From Patescibacteria group bacterium UBA6816 (lineage in GTDB: Bacteria > Patescibacteriota > Patescibacteriia > UBA2591 > UBA6264): a stretch of 13,490 bases of DNA. Location of the stretch: contig DKES01000019.1 in NCBI GenBank assembly GCA_002452615.1, positions 20,029-33,518 on the forward strand, written 5' to 3'. The notes under the pieces were generated by a model. The model saw only the letters and a program-made list of their open reading frames with translations. It did not search any database and was not told the DNA's origin. Each line of letters opens with the position of its first letter. Within the stretch, counting starts at the first letter, position 1. A program made the translations under genes and the position numbers. This document shows positions 1-8,672 of the stretch, one piece after another.

Positions 1-2403
1 ATAGATTATGCTATGAGTGTAATTGTGGCCCGGGCTTTACCTGATGTTAGAGATGGCTTAAAGCCGGTTCATCGAAGAATTCTTTATGCGATGTCAGAAA
101 TGGGATTAAGGCCGGGAGCTAAATATCGTAAATCCGCGACTGTCGTTGGAGAGGTTTTAGGTAAATTCCATCCGCATGGAGACGCGGCGGTTTATTATTC
201 CATGGTCAGAATGTCTCAGGATTTTTCTTTGCGTTATCCTTTAATTGATGGCCAGGGAAATTGGGGTTCTTTAGAGGATGACCCCGCGGCAATGCGTTAT
301 ACTGAATGTCGTTTATCTCCTATTGCTGAAGAAATGTTAACAGACTTAGACCAGGAAACAGTTGATTTTATCCCCAATTATGACGGAGTTTTACAAGAAC
401 CAGTGGTTTTACCCTCAAAGCTTCCTTCTTTAATTCTTAATGGTTCCATGGGAATTGCCGTAGGCATGGCCACAAAAATTCCTTCTCATAATTTAAATGA
501 GGTTTGCGAGGCTATTATTTATTTAATTGACCATCCCCAAACAGAAACAGAAAATCTTTTAGATTTTATTAAAGGACCTGACTTTCCTACGGGTGGACTT
601 ATTTTTAACCAAGAAGAAATAAAACAAGTCTATAAAACAGGTAAAGGGGCAATTTTAATGAGAGCCAGAACAGAAATTGTGGAACAAAAATCTAACCAAC
701 ATCGGATTATTGTCAATGAACTTCCTTATCAGATTAATAAAATAAATTTATTACAAAAAATCGCGGATTTGGTTAAAAATAAAAAAATTGAAGGAATTAA
801 GGATATTCGAGACGAATCAGATAAAGAAGGAGTGCGCCTGGTAATTGATTTAAAAAAAGGGTCTTATCCCAAAAAAGTATTAAACAAATTATTTAAACTA
901 ACTGATTTACAACAGACCTTTTATGTTAATATGGTGGCCCTGTCTCAAGGAATTCAACCCAAAATTTTTGGTTTAAAAGGGATTTTAGAAGATTATTTAG
1001 AACATCGAAAGTTGGTGATTAAAAGGAAAACAGAATATAATCTAAAAAAAACCAAAGAGAGAATCCATATTTTAGAGGGGTTGCAAACTGCTTTAGATTA
1101 TATTGACGAGATTATTAAATTAATTAAAAAATCTAAAGACCGCGAAGAGGCCAAACATAATTTAGAAAAGAAATATCATTTAACAGAAATTCAAGCCCAG
1201 TCTATTTTAGAAATGAGATTACATCAGTTAGCTAATTTAGAAAGACAAAAAATTAAAGATGAACTTAAAGAAAAAAAACAAAAAGAAAAAGAATTAAAAG
1301 AAATTTTATCCCAACCTAAGTTAATTCTAAAAATTATTAAAGAGGAATTGCGCGATTTAAAGACAAAATATGGAGACGAAAGAAAAACCCAAGTAGTGGC
1401 CGAAGAGATTGAAAAATTTAAAGAAGAAGATTTAATTTCTAATGACCCCACAATTATTATTGTTACTCATGATAACTATATAAAAAGATTAGCTCCTCAA
1501 AGCTTTAAAACTCAATCAAGGGGAGGTCGAGGAGTGACTGGTTTAGAAATTAAAGAGGAAGATATGGTAGACCATTTAATTACCACCACTACTCATACTA
1601 ATTTACTTTTTTTCACCACCGGCGGAAAAGTTTTTCAATTAAAGGCCTATGAAGTTCCAGAAACAAAAAGAACGGCTCGCGGGCAAGCTTTGGTTAATTT
1701 TTTAGAATTAAGTTCTCAAGAAAAAATTACGGCAATTTTACCAGTTTCGGATTTAAAAGATTATCAGTATTTAGTTATGGCCACTAAAAATGGTTTAGTT
1801 AAAAAAGTTAATTTAGCTTCCTTGGCCAAAGTAAGAAGGTCTGGTTTAATTGCCATTAAATTAAAACCAGATGATGCTTTAAAATGGGTTCGTCCCACCA
1901 CGGGAAAAGAAGAAGTGATTCTCGTTTCTTCTCAAGGACAAGCTATAAAATTTAAAGAAAATGACCTTCGTCCCATGGGAAGAACTGCTGCTGGAGTAAG
2001 GGGAATTAATTTAAAAAAACAAGATTTTGTCGTAGGGATGGAAGTAATTTACAAAGATAAAGACAAAAAAGAAAAAGAGCCATCAAAATTATTAATTATC
2101 ACGGAAAAAGGATTTGGGAAAATGACCCCTTTAAATGATTATCGTTTACAAAAAAGAGGGGGGCGAGGAATTAAAACCGCTAAAATTACCGTTAAAAATG
2201 GCAAAATAGTCGGAGTTAGAATTATTAGTCAAAATAACCTCCCGGATTTTATTAAAGGAGATTTATTAATTATTTCTCGTTTAGGTCAAACCATTCGTCT
2301 ACCCTTAAAAAGTATTTCTGTTTTAGGCCGGTCAACTCAAGGGGTGCGTTTAATAAGGTTGAAAAAAAATAATGACCAAGTGAGTACTTTAACCTTAATT
2401 TAA
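1..2403 (+). CDS. gyrA: DNA gyrase subunit A, 5'-truncated by window edge
   Basis: This is the A subunit of DNA gyrase, which breaks and rejoins DNA in the A2B2 enzyme to introduce negative supercoils. The reading frame is open from base 1 (I-D-Y-A-M-S-V-I-V), which matches the family shortly after its usual N-terminus, so the true start lies upstream and the ATG at 13 is internal; perhaps 30 residues are missing. The winged-helix region has HPHGD (169-183), and the catalytic Tyr lies in RYTE with its codon at 298-300. A coiled-coil-rich tower region follows, then the C-terminal beta-pinwheel. GyrA-box-like motifs QSRGGRG (1513-1533) and QKRGGRG (2149-2169) favour GyrA over ParC. The residues equivalent to E. 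coli Ser83 and Asp87 are Ala (184-186) and Tyr (196-198). The gene ends in TAA, 19 nt before pcm. Confidence 0.96.
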   Translation: MDYAMSVIVARALPDVRDGLKPVHRRILYAMSEMGLRPGAKYRKSATVVGEVLGKFHPHGDAAVYYSMVRMSQDFSLRYPLIDGQGNWGSLEDDPAAMRYTECRLSPIAEEMLTDLDQETVDFIPNYDGVLQEPVVLPSKLPSLILNGSMGIAVGMATKIPSHNLNEVCEAIIYLIDHPQTETENLLDFIKGPDFPTGGLIFNQEEIKQVYKTGKGAILMRARTEIVEQKSNQHRIIVNELPYQINKINLLQKIADLVKNKKIEGIKDIRDESDKEGVRLVIDLKKGSYPKKVLNKLFKLTDLQQTFYVNMVALSQGIQPKIFGLKGILEDYLEHRKLVIKRKTEYNLKKTKERIHILEGLQTALDYIDEIIKLIKKSKDREEAKHNLEKKYHLTEIQAQSILEMRLHQLANLERQKIKDELKEKKQKEKELKEILSQPKLILKIIKEELRDLKTKYGDERKTQVVAEEIEKFKEEDLISNDPTIIIVTHDNYIKRLAPQSFKTQSRGGRGVTGLEIKEEDMVDHLITTTTHTNLLFFTTGGKVFQLKAYEVPETKRTARGQALVNFLELSSQEKITAILPVSDLKDYQYLVMATKNGLVKKVNLASLAKVRRSGLIAIKLKPDDALKWVRPTTGKEEVILVSSQGQAIKFKENDLRPMGRTAAGVRGINLKKQDFVVGMEVIYKDKDKKEKEPSKLLIITEKGFGKMTPLNDYRLQKRGGRGIKTAKITVKNGKIVGVRIISQNNLPDFIKGDLLIISRLGQTIRLPLKSISVLGRSTQGVRLIRLKKNNDQVSTLTLI

Positions 2404-2422
2404 ATTGAAACAGTAATTTATT

Positions 2423-3052
2423 ATGAAACTAGTTCAACATTTAATTGACCAAGGATATTTAAAAAGCCCGCAGATAATTAAGGCTTTTAAAAAAATAAAA
2501 AGGCAAGATTTTGTTTTGCCTATTTTAAAAGATAGTTGGCAAGAAGATATTCCCTTGTCGATTGGTCACGGACAAACTATTTCTCAGCCCTTAACCGTCG
2601 CTTTTATGTTAGAGCTTCTTTCTCCTTGTTTGGGCGATAAAGTTTTAGATATTGGGTCGGGGTCAGGATGGACCGCGGCTTTGTTGGCAGAAATTGTTGG
2701 ACCTCAGGGAAAAGTTTTTGCCGTTGAGAGAATTTTAGAATTAAAAGAGTTTGGAGAAAATAATGTTAAAAAATATAATTTTATTAAATCAGAAAGAGTA
2801 AAATTTATTCAAGGAAATGGAACTAAAGGACTTGTTTCTGAAGCTCCTTTTGATTGTATCCATGTTGGGGCGGCAGCTCAGAGAATACCAGCCCCCTTAT
2901 TAAAACAATTAAAAATAAAAGGAAAAATGGTGATTCCTCAAGGCCTTGATTTACAAGATATGGTTTTAGTTAAAAAAACAGGGGAAAAAACATATCAAAG
3001 TAAAAGGTTTGCCGGATTTTCTTTTGTTCCTTTGGTGGGGAGTGAAAAATAA
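2423..3052 (+). CDS. pcm: Protein-L-isoaspartate O-methyltransferase
   Basis: A 209-residue PIMT-family enzyme. It uses S-adenosylmethionine to methylate abnormal L-isoaspartyl residues in aged proteins and so starts their repair in the cytosol. Family landmarks are in order: the substrate-side signature SIGHGQTIS (residues 46-54), SAM-binding motif I VLDIGSGSGWTAALL (74-88), the acidic end of strand 2 in VFAVER (98-103), GNGTKG (131-136), FDCIHVGAAA (143-152) and MVIP (169-172). Length is normal for bacterial Pcm. The ATG is the first in frame after gyrA and begins at a typical N-terminal position; no Shine-Dalgarno is visible upstream. It lies 19 nt after gyrA and 2 nt before the protease gene, so it is very probably co-transcribed with both. 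Confidence 0.93.
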   Translation: MKLVQHLIDQGYLKSPQIIKAFKKIKRQDFVLPILKDSWQEDIPLSIGHGQTISQPLTVAFMLELLSPCLGDKVLDIGSGSGWTAALLAEIVGPQGKVFAVERILELKEFGENNVKKYNFIKSERVKFIQGNGTKGLVSEAPFDCIHVGAAAQRIPAPLLKQLKIKGKMVIPQGLDLQDMVLVKKTGEKTYQSKRFAGFSFVPLVGSEK

Positions 3053-3054
3053 TT

Positions 3055-5286
3055 ATGATAAAATTATTTTCAAACAAAAAATTTATTGGTTTTTTTATTA
3101 TTCTCTTTTTTATTAGTCTTTTTTTATTTCCTCTTAATTTAAAAGCCCAAGAAGATTCAGAGGAATTAATTCCAGATGAATTTTTAGTTCAATTTAAAGG
3201 TTCAGAGAAGATTCATAAAATTAATAATGATTGTCAATTTTCATTAAAAAAATGGTCAGAAATTCTTAGCCAGTCGTTTGCCCTTGAAAGAATAGAGCCA
3301 AATTATTCATTCCAAATTTCTTTTCTTCCGGATGACCCTTATTATAGTCAACAATGGTATTTAGAAAAAATAAAAGCTCCACAAGCTTGGGATTTAGTTA
3401 AAGGGGGAGACGAAGACGTGGTTATTGCGATTTTAGATACGGGAGTGGATATTGACCACCCGGATTTAAAGAATAATATTTGGGAAAATGTTTATGAAAC
3501 TTCTGGGGATGGTATAGATAATGATAATAATGGATATATTGATGATATTAATGGTTGGGATTTTATTAGAAAATCATCTAATCCTCGTCCTAAATTTGAC
3601 GAAGATTATAATGAAGGAGGAATTCATCATGGAACTTTGGTTGCGGGAATTGCCGCGGCGGTAGGCAATAATTCAGAAGGAACAACTGGTTTGGCCTGGA
3701 ACACTAAAATTATGCCTTTACGGGTTTTAAATAGTGAAGGGTCGGGAAGTGTTGAGCATGTTATTCAAGCTGTTAATTATGCTGTAAATAATGGGGCTGA
3801 TATTATTAATTTAAGTTTTGTGGGTACAGATAAAAGTTATTTTTTACTTCAAGCTTTAAAAAAAGCCTGGGAAAAGGGGGTGGTAGTAGTAGCCGCCGCA
3901 GGAAATGAAACAGAAAAAGACCCAGTTAATTTAAATGAATCTCCTAATTATCCTATTTGTCTAGACGAAGATGATGAAAATTTTATTCTTGGTGTGGCGG
4001 CGGTAAACAATCTTGATCAAAAAGCTCTTTTTTCTGATTATGGTTCTAGGTGTGTTGATGTTTCTGCTCCAGGAACAAGAATTTTTGGTCCTTTGGTTTA
4101 TAACCCTCATTATGATTTTAAAGAATATTATGGGGGTTATTGGTCTGGGACTTCTTTGGCCGCTCCTCTGGTTTCTGGTTTGGCTGCTTTAATCAAATCA
4201 GTTAATCCTCTTTTTAGTCATAAACAAATCCAAGATTTTATTTTAGCCATGGCTGATAATGTTGATTTATTAAATCCAGGACTAAACGGACATTTAGGAT
4301 GGGGAAGAATTAATGCTTATCAGTCAGTTGATTATGCTCGAGCTCATTTAGGAGCTAATTCCAAGTCTCATTATATTATTACTGGTGCTGGTCCAGGGGG
4401 AGGACCACATGTACGAATTTTTGATTCAGTTGGTTTGCCTGTTTCAGGATTTTTTGCCTATGGGGAAGATTTTCGCGGTGGAGTTAAAGTAGCAGCTGGA
4501 GATATCAATGGTAATGGCCAGGACGAAATTATTACTGGTGCTGGTCCAGGTGGAGGTCCCCACGTCCGAGCCTTTGACCTTTGGGGCCAGCCTCAAGCCG
4601 GATTTTTTGCCTATGGGGAAGATTTTCGCGGTGGAGTTGAAGTAGCCGTGGGTGATGTTGATGGTGATGGTCGGGCCGATATTATTACTGGTGCTGGTCC
4701 AGGAGGAGGACCCCACGTCCGAGTTTTTGATTATCAAGGAAATTTAAAATCTCATTTTTTTGCCTATGGGGAAGATTTTCGCGGTGGAGTTAAAGTAGCC
4801 GTGGGTGATGTTGATGGGGATGGGAAAAATGAAATTATTACTGGTGCTGGTCCAGGGGGAGGACCCCACGTCCGAGTTTTTGATTATCAAGGAAATTTAA
4901 AATTTCATTTTTTCGCTTTTAATAAAGATTTTCGCGGTGGAGTTGAAGTAGCCGTGGGTGATGTTGATGGGGATGGTGATGGGCAAGGAGATATTATTGT
5001 GAGTGTTTCTTCCGGAGCTTCTTCTTATGTCCGAGTTTTTGATTCTGAGTTTTTATTGTTAAAATTACAATTTTTAACTTATCCTAAAGATTTTTATTAC
5101 GGTAATAAAATAGCTGTGGCTGATTTTGACCAGGATAATCAGGTCGAAATTATTATTGGACCAGGAAATAATTATGAACCTGAGATAAAAATTTTTGATT
5201 CTTCAGGTCAGCCCTTGTCTCAATTTTATTCTTATTCTCGCCATTTTAAAGGAGGAGTAGAAGTGGCCACCATGAAAGCTTATTAA
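3055..5286 (+). CDS. Secreted S8 subtilisin-like serine protease with FG-GAP-like repeats
   Basis: A 743-residue subtilase. Residues 1-32 form a signal peptide (basic start, long hydrophobic core, cleavage probably near LKAQ). Residues ~38-90 look like an inhibitory prodomain, starting IPDEFLVQF. The catalytic domain (~95-430) has the full triad: Asp128 in ILDTGVD, His192 in HHGT and Ser367 in SGTSLAAP, with oxyanion Asn284 in AAGN. The segment DGIDNDNNGYIDD (152-164) is a likely calcium site. From residue 441 to the end there are six tandem units of 51-53 residues, each carrying a form of IITGAGPGGGPHVR(V/I)FD, FFAY..DFRGGV and a D-x-D-G-D-G calcium-type loop, resembling FG-GAP/VCBS propeller repeats. 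No C-terminal membrane anchor is seen, so it is probably released or bound to the surface through the repeats. Its substrate is unknown. It starts 2 nt after pcm. Confidence 0.93.
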   Translation: MIKLFSNKKFIGFFIILFFISLFLFPLNLKAQEDSEELIPDEFLVQFKGSEKIHKINNDCQFSLKKWSEILSQSFALERIEPNYSFQISFLPDDPYYSQQWYLEKIKAPQAWDLVKGGDEDVVIAILDTGVDIDHPDLKNNIWENVYETSGDGIDNDNNGYIDDINGWDFIRKSSNPRPKFDEDYNEGGIHHGTLVAGIAAAVGNNSEGTTGLAWNTKIMPLRVLNSEGSGSVEHVIQAVNYAVNNGADIINLSFVGTDKSYFLLQALKKAWEKGVVVVAAAGNETEKDPVNLNESPNYPICLDEDDENFILGVAAVNNLDQKALFSDYGSRCVDVSAPGTRIFGPLVYNPHYDFKEYYGGYWSGTSLAAPLVSGLAALIKSVNPLFSHKQIQDFILAMADNVDLLNPGLNGHLGWGRINAYQSVDYARAHLGANSKSHYIITGAGPGGGPHVRIFDSVGLPVSGFFAYGEDFRGGVKVAAGDINGNGQDEIITGAGPGGGPHVRAFDLWGQPQAGFFAYGEDFRGGVEVAVGDVDGDGRADIITGAGPGGGPHVRVFDYQGNLKSHFFAYGEDFRGGVKVAVGDVDGDGKNEIITGAGPGGGPHVRVFDYQGNLKFHFFAFNKDFRGGVEVAVGDVDGDGDGQGDIIVSVSSGASSYVRVFDSEFLLLKLQFLTYPKDFYYGNKIAVADFDQDNQVEIIIGPGNNYEPEIKIFDSSGQPLSQFYSYSRHFKGGVEVATMKAY
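4375..5262 (+). repeat. 153-bp tandem coding repeats in the S8 protease gene
   Basis: Four units begin at exactly 153-bp spacing (4375, 4528, 4681, 4834), followed by two more divergent units starting near 4993 and 5149. All of the first four begin ATTATTACTGGTGCTGGTCC, and units 1-3 also share GAAGATTTTCGCGGTGGAGT. Units 3 and 4 are nearly identical over their first ~75 bp but differ afterwards, giving a mosaic pattern. Nucleotide identity, including third codon positions, is much higher than selection on the protein alone would require, so recent duplication or gene conversion is likely. Confidence 0.9.
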
Positions 5287-5299
5287 TTAATTTAAAAAA

Positions 5300-6229
5300 A
5301 TGTCATTAGAAATTCGGCAAGATTATTTTTTAAAAAAATATGTAATTGTTACTCCTCAAAGAGCTCAACGACCACAAGGGATAAAACAAATTCAAAAATC
5401 TTCTAAAGAGAAAAAAGTAAATTGTCCTTTTTGTCCTTCAGGAGTAGAAAAAAATTTAATTTTAAAAGTTTATCCTTCTTTATCTAAAAAACAACCTTGG
5501 TCAGCCATGGCTATAAAAAATAAATATCCAATTGTGAGTTTGGATTCTCCTCGTGCTTATGGTCAACATGAAGTAATTATTGAATCTCCTGAACATAACA
5601 AACAACTTTCAGAATTAAATCTTAAGGAAACTGTTAATCTTTTAAATATTTTTAAACATCGAACCGAGATTTTAAGCCGAATTTCTAAAATTGATTATAT
5701 TTTAATTTTTAAAAATGAAGGAGGAAAGGCTGGAGCTTCTTTGCCTCATTCCCATTGTCAAATTTTTGCCTCAGAAATTTTACCCCCTGATTTAGAAGAA
5801 GAGTTTAAGGCCATGAAAAAATATCAAGGAGAATATCAGCATTGCCCTTATTGTGATATTCTTAAAAAAGAAGAAAAAAGTCCGCGTTCAGTTTATGTTG
5901 ATAAAAATGTGGTTGCTTTTTGTCCTTATGCTTCAGCCTATCATTATGAGACTTGGATTTTTCCGCGGCGTCATTTGGACAATATTAATAATTTAACTAA
6001 AAAAGAAACGCTTTCTTTTGCTCGGGCCTTGAAAAAAATTTTAGAAAAAATTGAACAAATGAATTTAGCTTATAATTTCTTTTTACATCAAGTTATTTCA
6101 GAAAATAATCAACATTTTTATTTAAAAATTCAACCGCGTCAGTCTGTTTGGGGAGGATTAGAATTGGGGTCAGGAATAGTGGTTAATTCTTTAAGTCCAG
6201 AAAAAGCGGCTCAATATTTAAGAAAATAA
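5300..6229 (+). CDS. galT: GalT-family galactose-1-phosphate uridylyltransferase
   Basis: A 309-residue protein of the HIT-superfamily GalT branch, whose classical member moves UMP between UDP-glucose and galactose-1-phosphate in the Leloir pathway. The active-site block reads N-E-G-G-K-A-G-A-S followed by HSHCQ (150-154), matching the HxHxQ motif; by analogy His152 is the nucleotidylated nucleophile. CPFC (42-45) is a zinc-ligand pair at the family's usual place, and CPYC (182-185) is a second such pair. The spacing GQHEVIIESPEH (88-99) is also typical. Length is slightly below that of E. coli GalT (~348). No galK or galE is nearby, so the physiological sugar phosphate is uncertain; a related hexose-1-phosphate or ADP-glucose nucleotidyltransferase is possible. 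It starts 13 nt after the protease, with an A-rich spacer and no Shine-Dalgarno. Confidence 0.85.
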   Translation: MSLEIRQDYFLKKYVIVTPQRAQRPQGIKQIQKSSKEKKVNCPFCPSGVEKNLILKVYPSLSKKQPWSAMAIKNKYPIVSLDSPRAYGQHEVIIESPEHNKQLSELNLKETVNLLNIFKHRTEILSRISKIDYILIFKNEGGKAGASLPHSHCQIFASEILPPDLEEEFKAMKKYQGEYQHCPYCDILKKEEKSPRSVYVDKNVVAFCPYASAYHYETWIFPRRHLDNINNLTKKETLSFARALKKILEKIEQMNLAYNFFLHQVISENNQHFYLKIQPRQSVWGGLELGSGIVVNSLSPEKAAQYLRK

Positions 6230-6247
6230 ATAAAAAAATTATTAAAT

Positions 6248-6751
6248 ATGAAAAATTTTTGGAAAAAAATATTAAAAATTGAAGAAGAACTTTTAAACAA
6301 AGAGGGGCAAGAAGTTAATGTTATTTATAAAAACAATCAAGAACAAAAAAATAAAAGAAAAAAAACTTCCTGGCCCATTCAAGAAACAGAAAAGCCTTGG
6401 CCAGAAGAATGGCTTTCTCAAGCCGGACAAGGGCAATTAATGGTTGATGTTTATGACCAAGGTTCAGCAATTATTATAGAGTCAACAATTGCCGGGGTTA
6501 AACCTGAAAATATTGATATCACTGTAGAACCGGATTTAATTGTTATTCGAGGAAAAAGAGAAAAACAAAAAGAAATTAATTCCAGGGAATATTATTATCA
6601 AGAGTGTTTTTGGGGAAACTTTTCCCGCACCCTAATTCTTCCGGCGGCGATTAAACCAGAACAAGTTAAGGCTAACTTTAAAAATGGTCTTTTAATTGTT
6701 ACTTTGCCCAAGGCAGAAGAAAAAGAAGATCAAATAGAAATCAAAGAATAA
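6248..6751 (+). CDS. hsp20: Hsp20 / alpha-crystallin family small heat-shock protein
   Basis: A 167-residue small heat-shock protein, an ATP-independent holdase that binds unfolding proteins. Residues 1-60 are a charged, Lys/Glu-rich N-terminal arm ending in a Trp-rich stretch (WPIQETEKPWPEEW). The alpha-crystallin domain starts near QLMVDVY (~62) and runs through IAGVKPENIDITVEPDLIVIRGKRE and the late-domain signature NGLLIVTLPKAEE, which is diagnostic for the family. The end is short and acidic, without a clear I-x-I anchor except possibly IEI in the last residues. It lies 18 nt after galT and 4 nt before the VanW gene. I see no heat-shock promoter or CIRCE-like inverted repeat, so it is probably expressed as part of the operon. 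Confidence 0.93.
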   Translation: MKNFWKKILKIEEELLNKEGQEVNVIYKNNQEQKNKRKKTSWPIQETEKPWPEEWLSQAGQGQLMVDVYDQGSAIIIESTIAGVKPENIDITVEPDLIVIRGKREKQKEINSREYYYQECFWGNFSRTLILPAAIKPEQVKANFKNGLLIVTLPKAEEKEDQIEIKE

Positions 6752-6755
6752 ACTT

Positions 6756-8612
6756 ATGGCCTCAAAAAAGTCCTTGATAAAATCTAAGGCTTTACCAAGA
6801 ATCATGGTTTATTTATCAATGATTCTTTTGTTAATCGGAGGATATTTTTTTGCTTGGCAAAAAATTTATGCTTCATCTTTTTATCCACGGGTTTATTGTT
6901 CTTCAGAACTAAAATTAGAAGGGCTTAGCTGGGAAGAAGGAGAATCTTTGTTAAAGATTTTAGTAAAAAAAATGCAAAAACAAGGATTTTTTTTTAAGGC
7001 TAGCACTGATTTAGGACAAAAAGAAATTCTTTTAAAATCAGAATTGATTGGTTTAACTGACCCGGATTTAAGTCGTCGTTTAGTTTCTTTTGATGTTAAT
7101 AAAACAATTAAAAATGCTTTTGAGATTGGACGCCAGGACAAAATTTGGGGACGAATAAAAGATATGGTAGTTTCTTTTTTTCAAGACCGAGAAGTTGAAT
7201 TAGTAGTGGAGATTGATAAAGAGGAAATGATTCAGTCATTAAAGAAAACTTTTTCTGAAATTGAAAAACCGCCTCAACAGACTCAAATATCAGTAGTTAA
7301 TGGAGAATTAGTTTTAACGTCAGAAGAAGCTGGATTTATTTTAGATTATCAAACCGCGCTTCAAGAATTAGAAACTAATCTTAAAAATTTTAAAAATCAG
7401 GAAATTATTATCCCGGTTATTTTAAAAGAACCAGAAATTAAATTTTCTGAATCAGAAAACGCTTTTAAAAAAGCTAAAGAATTAATAGCCCTTGCCCCTT
7501 ATTCTCTTGTTTACAAAGATAATCAATGGGAATTACCAGCTGAAAAAATAATTTCTTGGTTTGAGTTACAAAAAGGAGGGCTCAGAAGAGTTTATCTTGG
7601 TTTTAATCGAGAAAAAATTCATCAATTTTTACAAGAGATTGCCCTGGAAATAAATTTAGAACCAGTAGAGCCGCGATTGAAAATAGAAGATGGAAGAGCA
7701 GTTGAATTTCAGGTGGCCGCAGATGGGCTGATTTTAAATCAAGAAAAAACCAGTCAACTAATAGCTCAAGCCCTTTTAAATAATCAGCAAGAAATAGATT
7801 TAATTGTTGATAAAATTAACCCCACTCCTTTACCTCAAGACTTTGACAGTTTGGGAATAAAAGAATTAGTGGGGGTGGGTGATTCAAATTTTTCCGGAAG
7901 CCCTTCTAATCGGCGTCATAATATTAGAATTGGGGCAGAAAAATTAAATGGTTTGTTAATTAAGCCAGACGAAGAGTTTTCTTTAGTAGAAGCTATTGGT
8001 AAAATAAATAAAGAAACAGGATTTTTGCCTGAATTAGTTATTAAAGGAGATCGGACTGTTCCAGAATATGGAGGAGGTTTATGTCAAATTGGAACCACTA
8101 TGTTTCGTTTAGCTATTAATGCTGGTTTGCCCGTTACAGAAAGAGCCCCTCATTCTTATCGAGTGGTTTATTATGAACCGGCCGGAACTGATGCTACTAT
8201 TTATATTCCTCATCCAGACTTAAGATTAGTCAATGATACCGGACATCATCTTTTATTACAAACAGAAATTCAAAGAGACGACCTTATTTTTAGGTTTTAT
8301 GGGACGTCAGACGGAAGAAAAGTAGTTACTAGTCCTCCCCAAATTTATAATATTACTGACCCAGGACCACCTCAATATATTGAAACTACAGAAATTCCCC
8401 CAGGCACTAGAAAAAAAATTGAATCATCTCATAAAGGAGCCGACGCCAAATTTAAAAATACCATCACTTTTCCTAACGGAATTGTAAGGGAAGAAATTTG
8501 GCAAAGTCATTACAGTCCTTGGCCAGAAGTTTGGTGGGTTGGGATAGAGGAAGAATCTGAAGAAACAATTGCTGAAGAGAAAAAATTAGAAGAAGAGGAA
8601 GAAATTAATTAA
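6756..8612 (+). CDS. VanW-domain membrane-anchored envelope protein
   Basis: A 618-residue protein resembling YoaR/VanW-type cell-envelope proteins. It has a short basic cytoplasmic tail, one membrane segment at about residues 14-36, and a large extracytoplasmic part. Residues ~45-360 contain alternating Lys/Glu-rich alpha-beta segments like the putative peptidoglycan-binding (PG_binding_4) repeats that commonly precede VanW domains. The VanW domain spans about 372-500, with SPSNRRHNI (382-390), GGGLCQIGTTMFRLAINAG (439-457), ERAPHS (462-467) and a D-x-T-I-Y-x-P-like segment. A beta-rich stretch with VTSPPQIYNI and WPEVWWVG follows in the position usually held by G5-like domains, then a Glu-rich tail. 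The biochemical role of VanW is unsettled; a link to the cell wall is inferred from family context. It is the last gene of the run, with no clear terminator after it. Confidence 0.85.
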   Translation: MASKKSLIKSKALPRIMVYLSMILLLIGGYFFAWQKIYASSFYPRVYCSSELKLEGLSWEEGESLLKILVKKMQKQGFFFKASTDLGQKEILLKSELIGLTDPDLSRRLVSFDVNKTIKNAFEIGRQDKIWGRIKDMVVSFFQDREVELVVEIDKEEMIQSLKKTFSEIEKPPQQTQISVVNGELVLTSEEAGFILDYQTALQELETNLKNFKNQEIIIPVILKEPEIKFSESENAFKKAKELIALAPYSLVYKDNQWELPAEKIISWFELQKGGLRRVYLGFNREKIHQFLQEIALEINLEPVEPRLKIEDGRAVEFQVAADGLILNQEKTSQLIAQALLNNQQEIDLIVDKINPTPLPQDFDSLGIKELVGVGDSNFSGSPSNRRHNIRIGAEKLNGLLIKPDEEFSLVEAIGKINKETGFLPELVIKGDRTVPEYGGGLCQIGTTMFRLAINAGLPVTERAPHSYRVVYYEPAGTDATIYIPHPDLRLVNDTGHHLLLQTEIQRDDLIFRFYGTSDGRKVVTSPPQIYNITDPGPPQYIETTEIPPGTRKKIESSHKGADAKFKNTITFPNGIVREEIWQSHYSPWPEVWWVGIEEESEETIAEEKKLEEEEEIN

Positions 8613-8617
8613 AAAAA

Positions 8618-8646
8618 TTGACTTTTTAAGAAAGGCGAGTTAAAAT
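8618..8646 (+). promoter_or_regulatory. Sigma70-type promoter for infB
   Basis: TTGACT (8618-8623) and TAAAAT (8641-8646) are separated by 17 bp and each match the consensus at five of six positions. They sit in the only gap of notable size between VanW and infB (60 bp), and transcription would begin near 8652, leaving a leader of roughly 20 nt. This suggests infB-rpsP form a separate transcription unit from the upstream run. Confidence 0.65.
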
Positions 8647-8672
8647 TTTATCAATTGTTTAATATTTTTTAA

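Noticed and set aside
1224..1451. 75-residue minus-strand open frame inside gyrA
   Set aside because: Antisense shadow of A-rich gyrA coding sequence, Ser/Phe-rich with no domain features.
4444..4737. 97-residue minus-strand open frame over the protease repeats
   Set aside because: It is the antisense shadow of the 153-bp repeats; its internal repetition mirrors the coding repeats and it matches no family.
4375..5262. Repeats as a CRISPR array
   Set aside because: Units are 153 bp, contiguous without unique spacers, and read in frame through a protease gene.
6893..7141. 82-residue minus-strand open frame in the VanW gene
   Set aside because: Lies wholly inside a well-supported gene and has biased composition without motifs.
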